From assembly GCA_023389575.1 (NCBI GenBank), contig JAEWEG010000032.1, positions 24,535-88,534 on the forward strand: a DNA stretch of 64,000 nt, given 5' to 3'. The notes beneath the pieces are model-generated. The model was not told where the DNA came from. It saw only the letters and a program-made list of their open reading frames with translations, and did no database searches. Made by a program: the position numbers and the translations under genes. The stretch is from Chloroflexota bacterium (lineage in GTDB: Bacteria; Chloroflexota; Chloroflexia; Thermomicrobiales; UBA6265). This document shows, piece after piece, positions 42,167 through 52,576 of this stretch (its first letter is position 1; each line of letters begins with the position of its first letter).

Positions 42167-44662
42167 TCAAAGCATACTTTGGGGGTCAATATCCACCACC
42201 CACCCCGGCCGGATCGGCAAGTCGTCCAGCAACATCTCGATATCCCGCGACCGCAACACGATCTGCCACTGAAACGATCCCCGCACCTTCGCCTGGAACG
42301 CGGGTGTCGGCCCCAGCAGGTCCAGCGACGCGCCCATCGCCCGCGCATGCCGTGCGATCATCCTCGCCATCACCTCGGACTCGATCGCGGCCGCATGCTC
42401 CTTCTCGTGCCGGTAGAGATACCGCGCCAACCGCACGAAGGGCGGGAAGAAGTGACGCTCGCGGAAGTCGATCTCCTCTTCGTAGAACGCATCGTAGTCG
42501 TGCCGGGCCGCCGCCTGCACCGCGTAGTGATGAGGAGTGTAGGTTTGAACCACCACGCGCGAGCCCGCCCGCCTGCGCCCGGCCCGGCCCGCCACCTGCG
42601 TCAGCAACTGGAACGTGCGCTCTCCGCTGCGGAAGTCCGGCAGGTGCAGCATCGAATCCGCCTGCACCACCCCAATGGCGGTGACTTTCGGCAGGTCGAA
42701 CCCCTTCGCCACCATCTGGGTGCCCACCACGATGTCGACCTCGTGATCCTCCACCCTGGCCAGCATCTTCTCGTAACCGCCCTGCTTGCGAACGGCGTCC
42801 TGGTCCCAGCGAAGGATTCGCGCCCCCGGAAACGCCTGCTGGACCTCCGATTCGACCCGCTGCGTGCCCGCCCCGAAGTAGTCGAGCGTGCCGCCGCAAT
42901 CGGGACACGAGTTCGGCGGCGTGATCCGGTAATCGCACCGGTGGCAGAGCATCTCGTTCCGATCCTGGTGGAACACCAGCGGGATATCGCACATCGGGCA
43001 GGACACCCTGTGCCCGCATGCCCTGCACATCACGATCGTGGACGTCCCGCGGCGGTTGAGCAGCACGATCGCCTGCTCGCCCCGCTCCAGCGTGTCCTGG
43101 ACCACATTGCGCAGTTCCCGGCTGAGCAGGCTCGCGTTCCCCTGCTGCAACTCCAGCGTCCGGTCGACGATTTCCACATGTGGAAGTTCCAGGAACGACG
43201 CATCCTCCCGGCCCGCCAGCGGATTCACCCGCTCGCGGAGTTCGATCAGGCCGTAGTCCTCCCGCCTGGCGTGCCACATCGACTCCACGCTCGGCGTCGC
43301 GCTGCCGAGCACCAGCGCCGCCTCCGACGCCTCCGCGAGGTACTGGGCCACGGCCCGGGCGTGGTAGCGCGGTTCGCTGTCCTGCTTGTAGGACGACTCG
43401 TGCTCCTCGTCCAGCACGATCAGGCCCAGGTTCGTGACCGGCGCGAAGAGGGCCGATCGCGGTCCAACGACCACCCGGTACTCACCAGACACGATGCGCT
43501 GCCAGGTATCGTAGCGCTGGCTCCCGGTAAACCGCGAGTGCAGAACCGCCACCTGCCCAGGGAACCGGTCGATGAACCGCCGCACCACTTGGGTGGCAAG
43601 GCCGATTTCCGGCACCAGCACGATCGCCGAGCGCCCATTTCGCAGGCACCAGGCCACCGCCCGCAGGTAGATTTCGGTCTTGCCGCTGCCGGTCACTCCG
43701 AAGAGCAACTGGGGACGCGGGTCGCCTCCTTCAAGCGCCGTTTCCACGGTCGCCCAGGCACGAGCCTGCTGCCGGGTCAGGGCCGGAGCGGGCGCCGCCG
43801 ACGCCGCCGGCAGGCTCGACACCGGCATCTCCACGATTTCGATCAGCCCCTTGCTCTCCATCGCCTGCAACGCGGCGGCGTCGCTATCGACTTCGCTCCG
43901 AAGCCGGGACAGCGGGACCAGGTCGGACGCGTCGCTTGGCCTCAGCCGTTCCAGCCCCACCAGGTACTCCAGGATCGCCGCCTGCTTCGGCGCGCGACTC
44001 GTCAGCGCGAAGTCGTCATCGAGCAGACGCACCAACCGCGTGAATCTCGGCCCCGGTACATGCTGGTCCACCCGGATTTCGTGCTCCACCAGCCCCATTT
44101 CAACAAGTTTCGCCATCACCGTGGTCAGCGATTGCCCCGTCGCCGAGCGCAACCGGTCCAGTGTCGACGGTCCCTCGCTCTCCAGGAAGGCCAACACCCG
44201 CCGTTGGGCCGCCGTCACGTCACGCACGTCCAGCTCGTGGCTATCGGCGATGCTATAGGTGTCAACAAGGCGGGATTCCAGTCCCGGTGGCAGGAACAGG
44301 GAGGCCGCCGCGTAAACGCTGCTCGCGGTCTCCCGCGCCATCCATTCGGCCGCCGCCAGCCGTTCGGCGGGCATCACCATCCTCGGCTCCGGAATCGAAT
44401 GGAGCGGCCGGGTTTCGAAGTCCGGAATCACGTCCACCGTGCCCAGCACGATGCCGATCACGTGGCGTTTCTGCATCGGAACCAGCACCAGCAGCCCACG
44501 CTCGATAGCCGACTCCAGACCGGCCGGCACCTCATAGGTGAACACGCCCTGGGTGCCGCCGGGCAGCACGCGAGACACCGCCACGTCCACGAGGATCGGC
44601 GGTGTCCCGTTGCCATCTGGTTGTACGCGTTCCAGCGCTATACTGGCCTGGTCATCATCCAT
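42167..44662 (-). CDS. priA: Primosomal protein N' (replication restart helicase PriA)
   Basis: Reloads the replisome at collapsed forks. The 831-residue protein has an N-terminal 3'-DNA-binding domain (VDVAVSRVLPGGTQGVFTYE), a winged-helix middle, helicase motifs GVTGSGKTEIY, DEEHESSYKQ and GSATPSVES, the zinc region with eight Cys (CRACGHRVSCPMC and CHRCDYRITPPNSCPDC), QMVAKGFDLPKVT, and QVAGRAGR. All motifs are intact. The ATG at 44662 is preceded, six bases away, by TAGACT, a -10-like hexamer; the ppc stop is only 24 bases upstream, so co-transcription with ppc is also likely. Confidence 0.97.
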   Translation of the reverse strand: MDDDQASIALERVQPDGNGTPPILVDVAVSRVLPGGTQGVFTYEVPAGLESAIERGLLVLVPMQKRHVIGIVLGTVDVIPDFETRPLHSIPEPRMVMPAERLAAAEWMARETASSVYAAASLFLPPGLESRLVDTYSIADSHELDVRDVTAAQRRVLAFLESEGPSTLDRLRSATGQSLTTVMAKLVEMGLVEHEIRVDQHVPGPRFTRLVRLLDDDFALTSRAPKQAAILEYLVGLERLRPSDASDLVPLSRLRSEVDSDAAALQAMESKGLIEIVEMPVSSLPAASAAPAPALTRQQARAWATVETALEGGDPRPQLLFGVTGSGKTEIYLRAVAWCLRNGRSAIVLVPEIGLATQVVRRFIDRFPGQVAVLHSRFTGSQRYDTWQRIVSGEYRVVVGPRSALFAPVTNLGLIVLDEEHESSYKQDSEPRYHARAVAQYLAEASEAALVLGSATPSVESMWHARREDYGLIELRERVNPLAGREDASFLELPHVEIVDRTLELQQGNASLLSRELRNVVQDTLERGEQAIVLLNRRGTSTIVMCRACGHRVSCPMCDIPLVFHQDRNEMLCHRCDYRITPPNSCPDCGGTLDYFGAGTQRVESEVQQAFPGARILRWDQDAVRKQGGYEKMLARVEDHEVDIVVGTQMVAKGFDLPKVTAIGVVQADSMLHLPDFRSGERTFQLLTQVAGRAGRRRAGSRVVVQTYTPHHYAVQAAARHDYDAFYEEEIDFRERHFFPPFVRLARYLYRHEKEHAAAIESEVMARMIARHARAMGASLDLLGPTPAFQAKVRGSFQWQIVLRSRDIEMLLDDLPIRPGWVVDIDPQSML

Positions 44663-44668
44663 GTCCAG

Positions 44669-44674
44669 AGTCTA
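44669..44674 (-). promoter_or_regulatory. -10-like hexamer six bases before the priA start
   Basis: On the minus strand TAGACT is followed by CTGGAC and the priA ATG, the same spacing as at queG. It may mark a leaderless internal promoter between ppc and priA. Confidence 0.3.
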
Positions 44675-44686
44675 GCGCCCCGAACC

Positions 44687-47443
44687 TCATCCCGTGTTCC
44701 GCAGGCCACCGGCGATGCCGTTGACGGCCAGGTGGAGAGTGTTGATCACATCCTCGTCGCTTGGATCCTGTCGCAGCCGGTTGAGCAGTTCGATCTCGAT
44801 GAACGACAGCGGGTCCACATACGGGTTGCGCCGGTCGATAGAGCGCTGGAGCACCGACTCCTTGTCGAGCAGCCGCTCCTGGTCGCGGATCGCCAGCATC
44901 GCCGCCACCGCCAGGTCGTACTCCTCGCGGATGTGTCCCCAAATCCGGTCGCGGATCGCGTCGTCCTTGACCAGGGCCACGTATCGCTCGGCGATCAGCA
45001 TGTCGGCCTTCGACATCGCCAGTTCCGCGTTGGAAATCGTCGCCCGGAAGAACGGCCATTCCTCGGCCATCTCCCGAAGCTGGTCGACCCCGTTTTCCGC
45101 GATCGCCTCTGACATCGCCGTGCCCAGCCCGTACCAGCCTGGCAGGATGATTCGCGCCTGGGTCCAGGAGAACACCCACGGGATCGCCCGCAGGTCCTGG
45201 ATCCGGTTCGACACCGTTCGCTTGGCGGGACGGGAACCCAGTTGCAGACGGGCGATGGCCTCGATTGGAGTCGCCTGCTGGAAGAACGTCACGAAATCGG
45301 GATCGCCGTACACCAGGTCGCGGTAGACCTCGGCCGAACGGTCCGCCATCGCGCTCATCAGCGCCACGTACTCCGATCCTTCGCCCTGGAGTCGGGGGTT
45401 CTCGATATCGGTCGAGCGAATCAGGATCGCCCCCAGCGCCAGTTCCAGTTCCCGGTGCGCGATCGGCAACGTTGAGTAGTGGGCGGAGATGACCTCGCCC
45501 TGCTCGGTCATCTTGATCCGGCCTTCCACGGTGTGTGGCGGCAGCGACTGGATCGCCACATTGGTGGGGCCACCGCCCCGGCCAATCGACCCGCCTCGGC
45601 CATGGAAGAAGATGAACGGAATCCCCTGCGCGGCGAGCGAGCGCGCGAGTTGCGACTGCGCCTGCTGCAACTCCCAGGTCGAGGCGAGGTACCCAACATC
45701 CTTGTTCGAGTCCGAGTAGCCGATCATGATCTCCTGGTGACCGCCGGAGGCCTCCAGCGCCTTGCGGTATGCCTCGTGGGAGAGCAGCGTCGCCATCGTT
45801 TCCGGCGCGTTCTTCAGCGTGGCGCCTTCCTCGAACAGTGGCGCGATCCTCAGGCGCGCGTCCTCGCCGCCCGGTCCGGCGAGTTTGGTCTCCTTCATCA
45901 GGAGCAGGACCTCGAGCATGTCCGACGGCGATTCAGTTCCCGAGATGATGTAGGTATGAATCGCTTCCGGCTGCTCGTAGTTGACCAGCCACCGAATCGT
46001 CCGGAAGGTCTCGACCACCTGCCTGGCGTCGTCGTCCAGCACGTCCAGGTCGATCGGGATCAATGGACGACGGGAGTCGATCTCGGTCAGGAGCAGCCGG
46101 CAGCGGGCGTCCTCGTCCAGCGCCAGGTAATCGGGTTCCACCCCGGTGATGCGGAAGACGTTGTCCAGCGCCATTTCATGCCGGCGCGCGTGGTCCCGGA
46201 TATCGAGGGTCGCGAAGGTGAAACCGAACACCTCGACGATCCGGATGACATCGTGCAGTTCGCCGCCGGTGATCATCCCCGCCGACTGCTGCTCCAGCGA
46301 CGCCTCGATCGTGCGCAGGTCGTCTACGAGGTCGGCCGCGCAGTGATAGCCATGCTCGTGCCGGTCGCGCGTCGCCCGCAGCCGCTCACGCATGAGCGTC
46401 AGCAACTGACGATACGGCTCTCCCAGGTTGATCCGCTTGAGTTCCTCCCCCAGCTCGGGGAAGTAGCCCCGGTATTCCTCCAGGCGGGGCTCCAGCAGCG
46501 TCGCCGGGCTGGTCATTAGCTCGGAAACCGACAGCCTGCCCGAAAGGGCCGTCAGCCGCGTGTCCAGATACCCCAGGGCGGCGGTCCGCATGATCGCCAG
46601 GGCCTCGACCGTCACGTCGGGCGTCACGAACGGGTTGCCGTCCCGGTCGCCACCGATCCACGAGCCGAACGTCAGGAACGACGGCACCGGGATGTCCTCG
46701 CCGGGATAGCACTCGGCCAGCGCCTCTTCGACGTCCCGGTATATCTCGGGGATCACTTCCACCAGGGTCGACCCGAAGTACACAAGCACCGCCCGCACTT
46801 CGTCGAGCACGGTTGGGGTGGCGATCCGCAACTCGTTGGAGGACCACAGCTCGGCGATGGTCGCCGAGAGGTGCGTCCGCGCCCGGTTGAGTTCGTGGGG
46901 CAGGGCGTGACGCTCGTCCAGGTCGCGGATGATCGAGAAGACCCGCGCCAGCTTGTCGATCACCGTGCGGCGGCGGGCCTCGGTCGGATGCGCGGTGAGC
47001 ACCATCTTCACCTGCGCGCCCGCCAGCAGTTCGCGCATCGTCCGGGCATCGACGCCCCGTCCGGCCAGCCCGATGATCGCCTCGCGAATCGATCCTCGCC
47101 GGGGGACGGATGGATCGGCATGCTCGCGACGCTGAAGCCGCCGGATGCGCTCGCTGTCCTCGGCGAGGTTGATGAGCTGGAAGTAGTTGGTGAAGGCCCG
47201 GATCAGGATTCGCAGGTCGCTCGTCCCCGCGTCGCCGATCAGCGTCTCGAGTTGCTGGCTGGCGGCGTCATCGCCGGATCGAAGGTCCTTGGCCAGCGCC
47301 CGGACGTCCTCCTCCAGTTCGAACGCGTCCTCTCCCGCCAGCGACTGGATCACATCTCCCAGCAGTCCCGCCAGCAGATAGATGTCGTCCGACAGGGTCC
47401 TCTCCCGCGAGGCTTCCCGCTTTTTCCGTACCGCCGTAGCCAT
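44687..47443 (-). CDS. ppc: Phosphoenolpyruvate carboxylase
   Basis: Carboxylates phosphoenolpyruvate to oxaloacetate, replenishing the TCA cycle. The 918-residue protein has the catalytic His in VLTAHPTEARRRTV, GSWIGGDRDGNPFVT, the GYSDSNKDVG active-site segment, FFHGRGGSIGRGGGPT loop, and ends RNTG, the conserved C-terminus that lies in the active site. Length and motifs are standard for bacterial-type PEPC. ATG 47443 follows AGGATCGAC weakly. It is the first gene of ppc-priA-def on the minus strand, divergent from the MMPL transporter. Confidence 0.97.
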   Translation of the reverse strand: MATAVRKKREASRERTLSDDIYLLAGLLGDVIQSLAGEDAFELEEDVRALAKDLRSGDDAASQQLETLIGDAGTSDLRILIRAFTNYFQLINLAEDSERIRRLQRREHADPSVPRRGSIREAIIGLAGRGVDARTMRELLAGAQVKMVLTAHPTEARRRTVIDKLARVFSIIRDLDERHALPHELNRARTHLSATIAELWSSNELRIATPTVLDEVRAVLVYFGSTLVEVIPEIYRDVEEALAECYPGEDIPVPSFLTFGSWIGGDRDGNPFVTPDVTVEALAIMRTAALGYLDTRLTALSGRLSVSELMTSPATLLEPRLEEYRGYFPELGEELKRINLGEPYRQLLTLMRERLRATRDRHEHGYHCAADLVDDLRTIEASLEQQSAGMITGGELHDVIRIVEVFGFTFATLDIRDHARRHEMALDNVFRITGVEPDYLALDEDARCRLLLTEIDSRRPLIPIDLDVLDDDARQVVETFRTIRWLVNYEQPEAIHTYIISGTESPSDMLEVLLLMKETKLAGPGGEDARLRIAPLFEEGATLKNAPETMATLLSHEAYRKALEASGGHQEIMIGYSDSNKDVGYLASTWELQQAQSQLARSLAAQGIPFIFFHGRGGSIGRGGGPTNVAIQSLPPHTVEGRIKMTEQGEVISAHYSTLPIAHRELELALGAILIRSTDIENPRLQGEGSEYVALMSAMADRSAEVYRDLVYGDPDFVTFFQQATPIEAIARLQLGSRPAKRTVSNRIQDLRAIPWVFSWTQARIILPGWYGLGTAMSEAIAENGVDQLREMAEEWPFFRATISNAELAMSKADMLIAERYVALVKDDAIRDRIWGHIREEYDLAVAAMLAIRDQERLLDKESVLQRSIDRRNPYVDPLSFIEIELLNRLRQDPSDEDVINTLHLAVNGIAGGLRNTG

Positions 47444-47561
47444 GTCGATCCTGTGCTCCCACCGTGAGTCCCACGTTCACCTATGATGGAACCTTGCCAC
47501 AAAGCCCCGGCGTTTACACTAGCGGGAGCCTCCGGCACACCAAACGGTCCTCCAAGGCGGA

Positions 47562-49910
47562 ATGTGTTGTGCATCCTGCCCAATATCAGCACCGGATACG
47601 CACGCCGTGGCACAAACACCATCGCCAGACGCACGATACACCCCTGATCTCCTGGACCGCCTCCTGGCGCGCTGGGGGAGGATCATCGCCGCCCATCGCC
47701 TGCTGGCCCTGATCCTGCCCGTGGTGCTCGCCATCGTCTGCGTCCCGATTCTCAGCTCGATGCAGGACCGGCTCTCGCCGGGAGGCTGGTTGCCCGGTTC
47801 CGCCGAATCCGTTCAGGTCGATCACCGGCTGGACCAGGAGTTCGGTCGCCATTCCACCGCCCATTACCTGCTCTTCACCGATCCGACCGGCCAGTTCGAC
47901 GCCACCAGCAACGATTTCCGGCGGGAAATGGAGCGCACGGTCGCTCCGCTGCGCCGCGACCCCGTCGTCACCGCCGTCTACACCTGGGGCACCGTCTCCA
48001 ATCCCGAGTTGCGTTCGCTGCTGATCTCCGACGACGGGACACAGGCCATCGCGGTGGTGCAGGTCGACCAGGACGTAAAGGAAGCCGCCGCCGACTTCCC
48101 GCGCCTGCTCGCCCTCATCGAGAACGACATGCTATCGGTGCAGGTGGGCGGCTGGCCCGCCACCACCCATGACTTCCGCGAGTTGACCTCGGGCGACCTC
48201 GCCCGCGCCGAATCCATTTCCCTGCCGATCACCCTGGTCCTGCTGGTGATCTTCTTCGGAGGCCTGCTCGTCGCCGGACTTCCAGTGGCCGCGACCATTC
48301 TGGCATTGGTCCCCGCACTGGCGATCATGACCGTTGTGTCCAGGTTCATCGAAACGAGCGTGTTCACCGTCAACGTCGTCGTCATGATCGGGCTCGCGGT
48401 CGGGATCGACTATGCCCTCATCTTCGTCAGCCGCTACCGTGAGGAACGCGCCAGGCACGATGGACCGAAGGCGCTCGACATCACGATGGTCACCGCCGGG
48501 CGAACCATCGCCATGAGCGGGGCCGTGGTCGCGACCGGTCTCGCCGGACTTTTCACCTTCGGCGTTCCGGCCGCGACGGCCACCGCCATCGCCGCCGGCA
48601 GCGTCGTCATCCTCGGCGTGGTCGCCAGCCTTACCGTCCTGCCCGCCGCCCTCCTCCTGATCGGGCACCGCGCCATCGGCCGATCGTCCTCCCGAACCTG
48701 GCCCTGGCAGACGGCAGCCGCCCGCGTCCGGGGCGTGCTCGACCGTCGCCCCGGCCCCGCGCTGGCGATCTCCACGCTCGTCCTATTGCTGATGGCGACG
48801 CCCGTCCTCTCGATGATCCCGGCCACACCGTCACTGGACGTCCTGCCGGAGTCCCAGCCCGCGCGCCAGATGTACGAAACCGTGCGGCGGGACTTCACCG
48901 CCGCCACCCTCTCGCCCATCTACGTCATCGTGGAACCACGCCGCTCTGGCGAAATGACCTCGCCTCGCAATCTCCGGCGGCTCCAGGAGTTCATCACGGC
49001 GGTAGAGGGCATCGACGGCGTGGAGAGCGTCACCAGCGTCTGGTCGTTCCTTCCGGAGGAAGTCGGCCCTCGGCTCATCTCCAGCGGTCTCCGAATCGAG
49101 CCGGAACTGGAAACGGTCGTCCTGCCCTATCTCACCTCCCGCGCGGCGGTGCTGGAAGTGAATGTGCACGCCGGAGCCAGTTCCTCGGAGATCGAGGCCG
49201 TGGTGGAACAGATCCGGCGGGATTACCTGCCGCTCTCCGATGGTGATCTCGCCGTCATGGTCGGTGGCGAGGCCGCCACCAGCATGGACCTGATGGACCA
49301 CCTCGCCGAGCGGCTGCCGTGGACGCTGGCGACGGTGCTGCTGCTGACGTCCCTCGTCCTCTTCGTCCAGTTCCGGTCGGTCCTGCTACCGATCAAGGCG
49401 ATCCTGCTGAACATGCTGGCCCTGGCGGCGTCGTTTGGATCGCTCGTCTGGGTATTCCAGGAGGGGCATTTCGCGGGACTCCTGGGGTTTGAACCGCTCG
49501 GCTACACGGTGGTGATCGTTCCGCTGCTCATGTTCTGCTTCATGTTCGGCCTGAGCATGGACTACGAGGTCATCATGCTGTCGCGTATCCGGGAGGCCTG
49601 GCTGGAAACCGGTGACAACCGGCTGGCGGTGTCGAACGGGCTGCGAGGCTCCGCCCGCATCGTTACCAGCGCCGCGCTGATCATGTTCGTCGTCTTCGCC
49701 TCGTTCGGGGCCAGCGACCTCCAGGTCATCCAGCAAATCGGGCTTGGCCTGGCGCTGGCCGTCTTCCTGGACGCGACCATCATCCGCCTCGTCGCGCTGC
49801 CCGCCGCCATGCAACTGATGGGTCGCTGGAACTGGTGGGCCCCAAGACTGGTCCGGGGTCGTCCCGCCCAGGCACGACCTTCCATCGATGAACAGGTTGG
49901 AGCACTATGA
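47562..49910 (+). CDS. MMPL/RND family transporter
   Basis: A 782-residue membrane protein with two similar halves: each has one helix, an external domain and five helices, about 12 in all. VVMIGLAVGIDYALIFVSRYREE in the first half and MFGLSMDYEVIMLSRIREAW in the second are the MmpL/SSD motifs with the Asp-Tyr pair that relays protons. Related proteins export lipids or drugs in Actinobacteria and Chloroflexota. The start is uncertain: ATG 47562 begins with a Cys-rich stretch, and GTG 47607 may be the true start. Neither has a good SD. Its stop overlaps the GNAT gene (ATGA). Substrate unknown. Confidence 0.9.
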   Translation: MCCASCPISAPDTHAVAQTPSPDARYTPDLLDRLLARWGRIIAAHRLLALILPVVLAIVCVPILSSMQDRLSPGGWLPGSAESVQVDHRLDQEFGRHSTAHYLLFTDPTGQFDATSNDFRREMERTVAPLRRDPVVTAVYTWGTVSNPELRSLLISDDGTQAIAVVQVDQDVKEAAADFPRLLALIENDMLSVQVGGWPATTHDFRELTSGDLARAESISLPITLVLLVIFFGGLLVAGLPVAATILALVPALAIMTVVSRFIETSVFTVNVVVMIGLAVGIDYALIFVSRYREERARHDGPKALDITMVTAGRTIAMSGAVVATGLAGLFTFGVPAATATAIAAGSVVILGVVASLTVLPAALLLIGHRAIGRSSSRTWPWQTAAARVRGVLDRRPGPALAISTLVLLLMATPVLSMIPATPSLDVLPESQPARQMYETVRRDFTAATLSPIYVIVEPRRSGEMTSPRNLRRLQEFITAVEGIDGVESVTSVWSFLPEEVGPRLISSGLRIEPELETVVLPYLTSRAAVLEVNVHAGASSSEIEAVVEQIRRDYLPLSDGDLAVMVGGEAATSMDLMDHLAERLPWTLATVLLLTSLVLFVQFRSVLLPIKAILLNMLALAASFGSLVWVFQEGHFAGLLGFEPLGYTVVIVPLLMFCFMFGLSMDYEVIMLSRIREAWLETGDNRLAVSNGLRGSARIVTSAALIMFVVFASFGASDLQVIQQIGLGLALAVFLDATIIRLVALPAAMQLMGRWNWWAPRLVRGRPAQARPSIDEQVGAL

Positions 49911-50455
49911 CCGCCAATGTCACCCTGCGCCGGGCGGATGCCTCCGACGCCGAAGTCTTCCACCAAATCCGCGCGGAACCGGGCGCGTCCCGGTACCAGC
50001 CGCTGCGCCCGTACTCCCTCAACCGGCTTCGGGACATGCTGGACCACCGAGCCAACCAGGCGCTGGACCGCCATCACGCCGGGAAGGTCCAGTGGCTGAT
50101 CGAATCCGGTGGTGAGCCGGCTGGCTGGATCACGCTGGAGGTCACCAGCCGCGAGCACGGTGTCGCCAGCATCGGTTACACGGTGATGGGGGCGTTCCAC
50201 GGTCGCGGTATCGCCACGGCGGCGACCCGCCAGGTGGTCGCCCTCGCCTTCGACGGCGACGTCCTGGATCTCGATCGGCTCGAAGCGGTCGCGGCCGTCG
50301 AGAACACCGCCTCCCGCCGGGTTCTCACCAGGGCCGGGTTCCGCGAGGAAGGCATCGCCCGCGGGCTCCTGGTGATCGACGGTGTCCGGGTCGACCATGT
50401 CAGGTTCGGACTCCTCCGGAAGGATAGGGCGTCATCGCCAGTCGAATCTGACTGA
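49907..50455 (+). CDS. GNAT acetyltransferase, RimJ/RimL type
   Basis: A 182-residue N-acetyltransferase. The N-terminus VTLRRADASDAEVFHQI, the acetyl-CoA site YTVMGAFHGRGIATAATRQV (Q/RxxGxG/A type) and NTASRRVLTRAGFREEGIAR are the RimJ/RimL pattern. The substrate may be a protein N-terminus or a small molecule. It overlaps the MMPL gene by 4 bases, which implies co-translation and may mean the enzyme modifies something exported by, or toxic to, that system; this is inference. The S9 peptidase gene starts 94 bases later. Confidence 0.88.
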   Translation: MTANVTLRRADASDAEVFHQIRAEPGASRYQPLRPYSLNRLRDMLDHRANQALDRHHAGKVQWLIESGGEPAGWITLEVTSREHGVASIGYTVMGAFHGRGIATAATRQVVALAFDGDVLDLDRLEAVAAVENTASRRVLTRAGFREEGIARGLLVIDGVRVDHVRFGLLRKDRASSPVESD

Positions 50456-50549
50456 TCACGCCGCGATTGCCCGGTTGGCGGGAACTGGCGCTATCCTGAG
50501 TTTGAACGCCGCCGCGTGTTTCCGTTCCCACCCTTCTCCGGAGGACTTC

Positions 50550-52493
50550 GTGACAACAGAACAGGAATCCAGGCCCGTCGAACTGGGCTTCGAGGAGCTT
50601 GCCAGCATCACCCTGCCAGGCAAGCCAACCATCTCGCCCGACGGCGCGTCCGTCGCGTTCGTCGTGAGGACCGGCTCGCGCAAGGGTGAACACGCCGAGA
50701 CCGCGATCTGGCTTTCGCGCGATGGAGCGCCAGCGAAACGGTTCACCGGTGGCGAATCGAGCGACCAGGAGGTCTCCTGGTCGCCCGATGGCACCCGCCT
50801 CGCCTTCCTCTCCAACCGCAAGGACCGGAAGGAAGAAGGCATCTACATCCTCCCGGTCGACGGCGGCGAAGCCCAGCGACTGGGGGAGCTGGAAGGCTCG
50901 CTTTCCAGCCTGAAGTGGTCGCCAGACGGCACGTCGCTGGCGGTGATCCGGGTCGACCCGGATACTCCCGACGAAAAGAAGCGCAAGGAAGACAAGGACG
51001 ACCCGGAGGTCTTCGAGGAGGACAACAAGCTCGCCCGACTGTGGGTGGTGGACGCGGAAACCGGCAAGGCCCGGAACATCACGACCGCGAATCGCAATGT
51101 CTGGCATTTCGCCTGGCATCCGGATAGCCAGAGCCTCCTCTACACCTCGACGCCGATCAACACCATCAATTCGATCTTCCTCGAAAGCATCCTCTGGCGG
51201 GTTCCCGCCCGGGGCGGGCTTTCCCGCCGAGTCGCCACGTTCTCCCCTATCCCCGGCGCGCCGGTGGTACGAACCGTGAACGGCGAGGAAGTCGTCGTGC
51301 TCCCAGCGTCCGCGCTCCGCGACGACCCGTCCTCCTCGGTCTGGAGCGTTCCGCTGGCCGGCGGCGACCCGGTCAACCTCCTGCCAGACTACGAAGGCTC
51401 TGTCGCCGCCGTCGTCGCCGACCCCGCTTCCGAGGACCGCGTCTTCGTCCAGGTGGTCGAAGGCACGCGTGGCCGCTGGCATACCTTGTCCGCCGCTGGG
51501 GGAAAGCTCACGCCGGTGCCCCTGCCCGGCCTGGAAGGCGGCTCGATCAAGTCGCAACCAGCCATCGCCTCCGATGGCGAAACCGTGGCCGCGACCTGGT
51601 CCAGCTCCAGCGCCTACCCCGAGGTCTACCTGATCCGGCCTGGCCAGGACGCCATCGCACTCACAACATTCGGCGAACCATTCACGGACCGACTGGCCCC
51701 CGGCGAAATTGTCCGGTGGAAGGCGGAGGACGGCGTCGAGATCGAAGGCATCCTCTTCCGGCCACGCGATTATGACGAGTCCCGACTGTATCCCCTCTTT
51801 CTCCAGATTCACGGCGGCCCAAGCTGGCAGTGGCTGGACGATCTCAACATCGGCTGGCACGACTGGGCCCAGATGCTCGCCTCCCGAGGCTGGCTCGTGC
51901 TCCTGCCGAATCCGCGTGGCAGCACCGGACGCGGTTCCGCCTTCGAGAAGCTCCTGTTTGGCGATGTCGGGGGTGGTGAAAGCACCGACCTCGTCGCTGG
52001 CGCCCAGGCAATGGTGGATCGCGGCATCGCCGATCCCGAGCGCCTCGCTATCGGCGGCTGGAGCTGGGGCGGCTATCTCACTGCCTGGACCATCACCCAA
52101 ACCACGATGTTCAAGGCCGCGGTGATGGGCGCGGGCGTCGCCAATCTCGTCTCCGACCACGGCGCCGGGGATATCGCCGAGGCCAACATGGCCTACTATC
52201 CCGGCCACCCGTACACCCACTGGGACCTCTACGCCGACCGCTCGCCGGTTCGCCACGCGGCCAATGTCACCACGCCCACCCTGATCCTCCACGGCGGCTC
52301 CGACGCCCGCGTGCATCCCACCCAGGGCCAGGAGTTCCACCGGGCGCTCCAGGTGCTGGGCGTGCCGGTCCGGTTCGTCCGCTATCCCCGCGAGGGTCAC
52401 CGGATCGAGGAACGGCATCACCAGATCGACCTGATGAAGCGGATCGTCGAGTGGCTCGACAAATGGGTTCCGGCGCCGAAGCCTGGCGACTGA
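50550..52493 (+). CDS. S9 family serine peptidase (acylaminoacyl/dipeptidyl peptidase type)
   Basis: A 647-residue cytosolic protein with an N-terminal beta-propeller of WD40/TolB-like repeats (VSWSPDGTRLAFLSNR, LKWSPDGTSLAVIR) and a C-terminal alpha/beta-hydrolase domain. The catalytic residues are Ser505 (GGWSWGGYL), Asp585 (GGSDARV) and His617 (REGHRI). IHGGPSWQW forms the oxyanion region. Such enzymes remove acyl-amino acids or dipeptides from short peptides. GTG 50550 was chosen for its strong SD (GGAGG, 6 bases away). No signal peptide. A terminator follows at 52519. Confidence 0.94.
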   Translation: MTTEQESRPVELGFEELASITLPGKPTISPDGASVAFVVRTGSRKGEHAETAIWLSRDGAPAKRFTGGESSDQEVSWSPDGTRLAFLSNRKDRKEEGIYILPVDGGEAQRLGELEGSLSSLKWSPDGTSLAVIRVDPDTPDEKKRKEDKDDPEVFEEDNKLARLWVVDAETGKARNITTANRNVWHFAWHPDSQSLLYTSTPINTINSIFLESILWRVPARGGLSRRVATFSPIPGAPVVRTVNGEEVVVLPASALRDDPSSSVWSVPLAGGDPVNLLPDYEGSVAAVVADPASEDRVFVQVVEGTRGRWHTLSAAGGKLTPVPLPGLEGGSIKSQPAIASDGETVAATWSSSSAYPEVYLIRPGQDAIALTTFGEPFTDRLAPGEIVRWKAEDGVEIEGILFRPRDYDESRLYPLFLQIHGGPSWQWLDDLNIGWHDWAQMLASRGWLVLLPNPRGSTGRGSAFEKLLFGDVGGGESTDLVAGAQAMVDRGIADPERLAIGGWSWGGYLTAWTITQTTMFKAAVMGAGVANLVSDHGAGDIAEANMAYYPGHPYTHWDLYADRSPVRHAANVTTPTLILHGGSDARVHPTQGQEFHRALQVLGVPVRFVRYPREGHRIEERHHQIDLMKRIVEWLDKWVPAPKPGD

Positions 52494-52518
52494 GGACTCC
52501 CGCAGGCCAAACCCCAAC

Positions 52519-52562
52519 ACGACCGCGCGAACCGGCTCCAGCGGGCCAGTTCGCGCGGTCGT
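52519..52562 (+). terminator. Terminator after the S9 peptidase gene
   Basis: A perfect 14-base-pair stem (52519-52532 with 52549-52562) with a 16-base loop, followed by CTCGTTCC. It lies 25 bases after the stop. Confidence 0.7.
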
Positions 52563-52576
52563 CTCGTTCCTCCAGT

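Noticed and set aside
42149..45112. Very long plus-strand open frame opposite priA and ppc
   Set aside because: It is the antisense frame of two unmistakable genes; high-GC codon bias removes stops on the other strand. The translation is Arg/His/Pro-rich and resembles no family.
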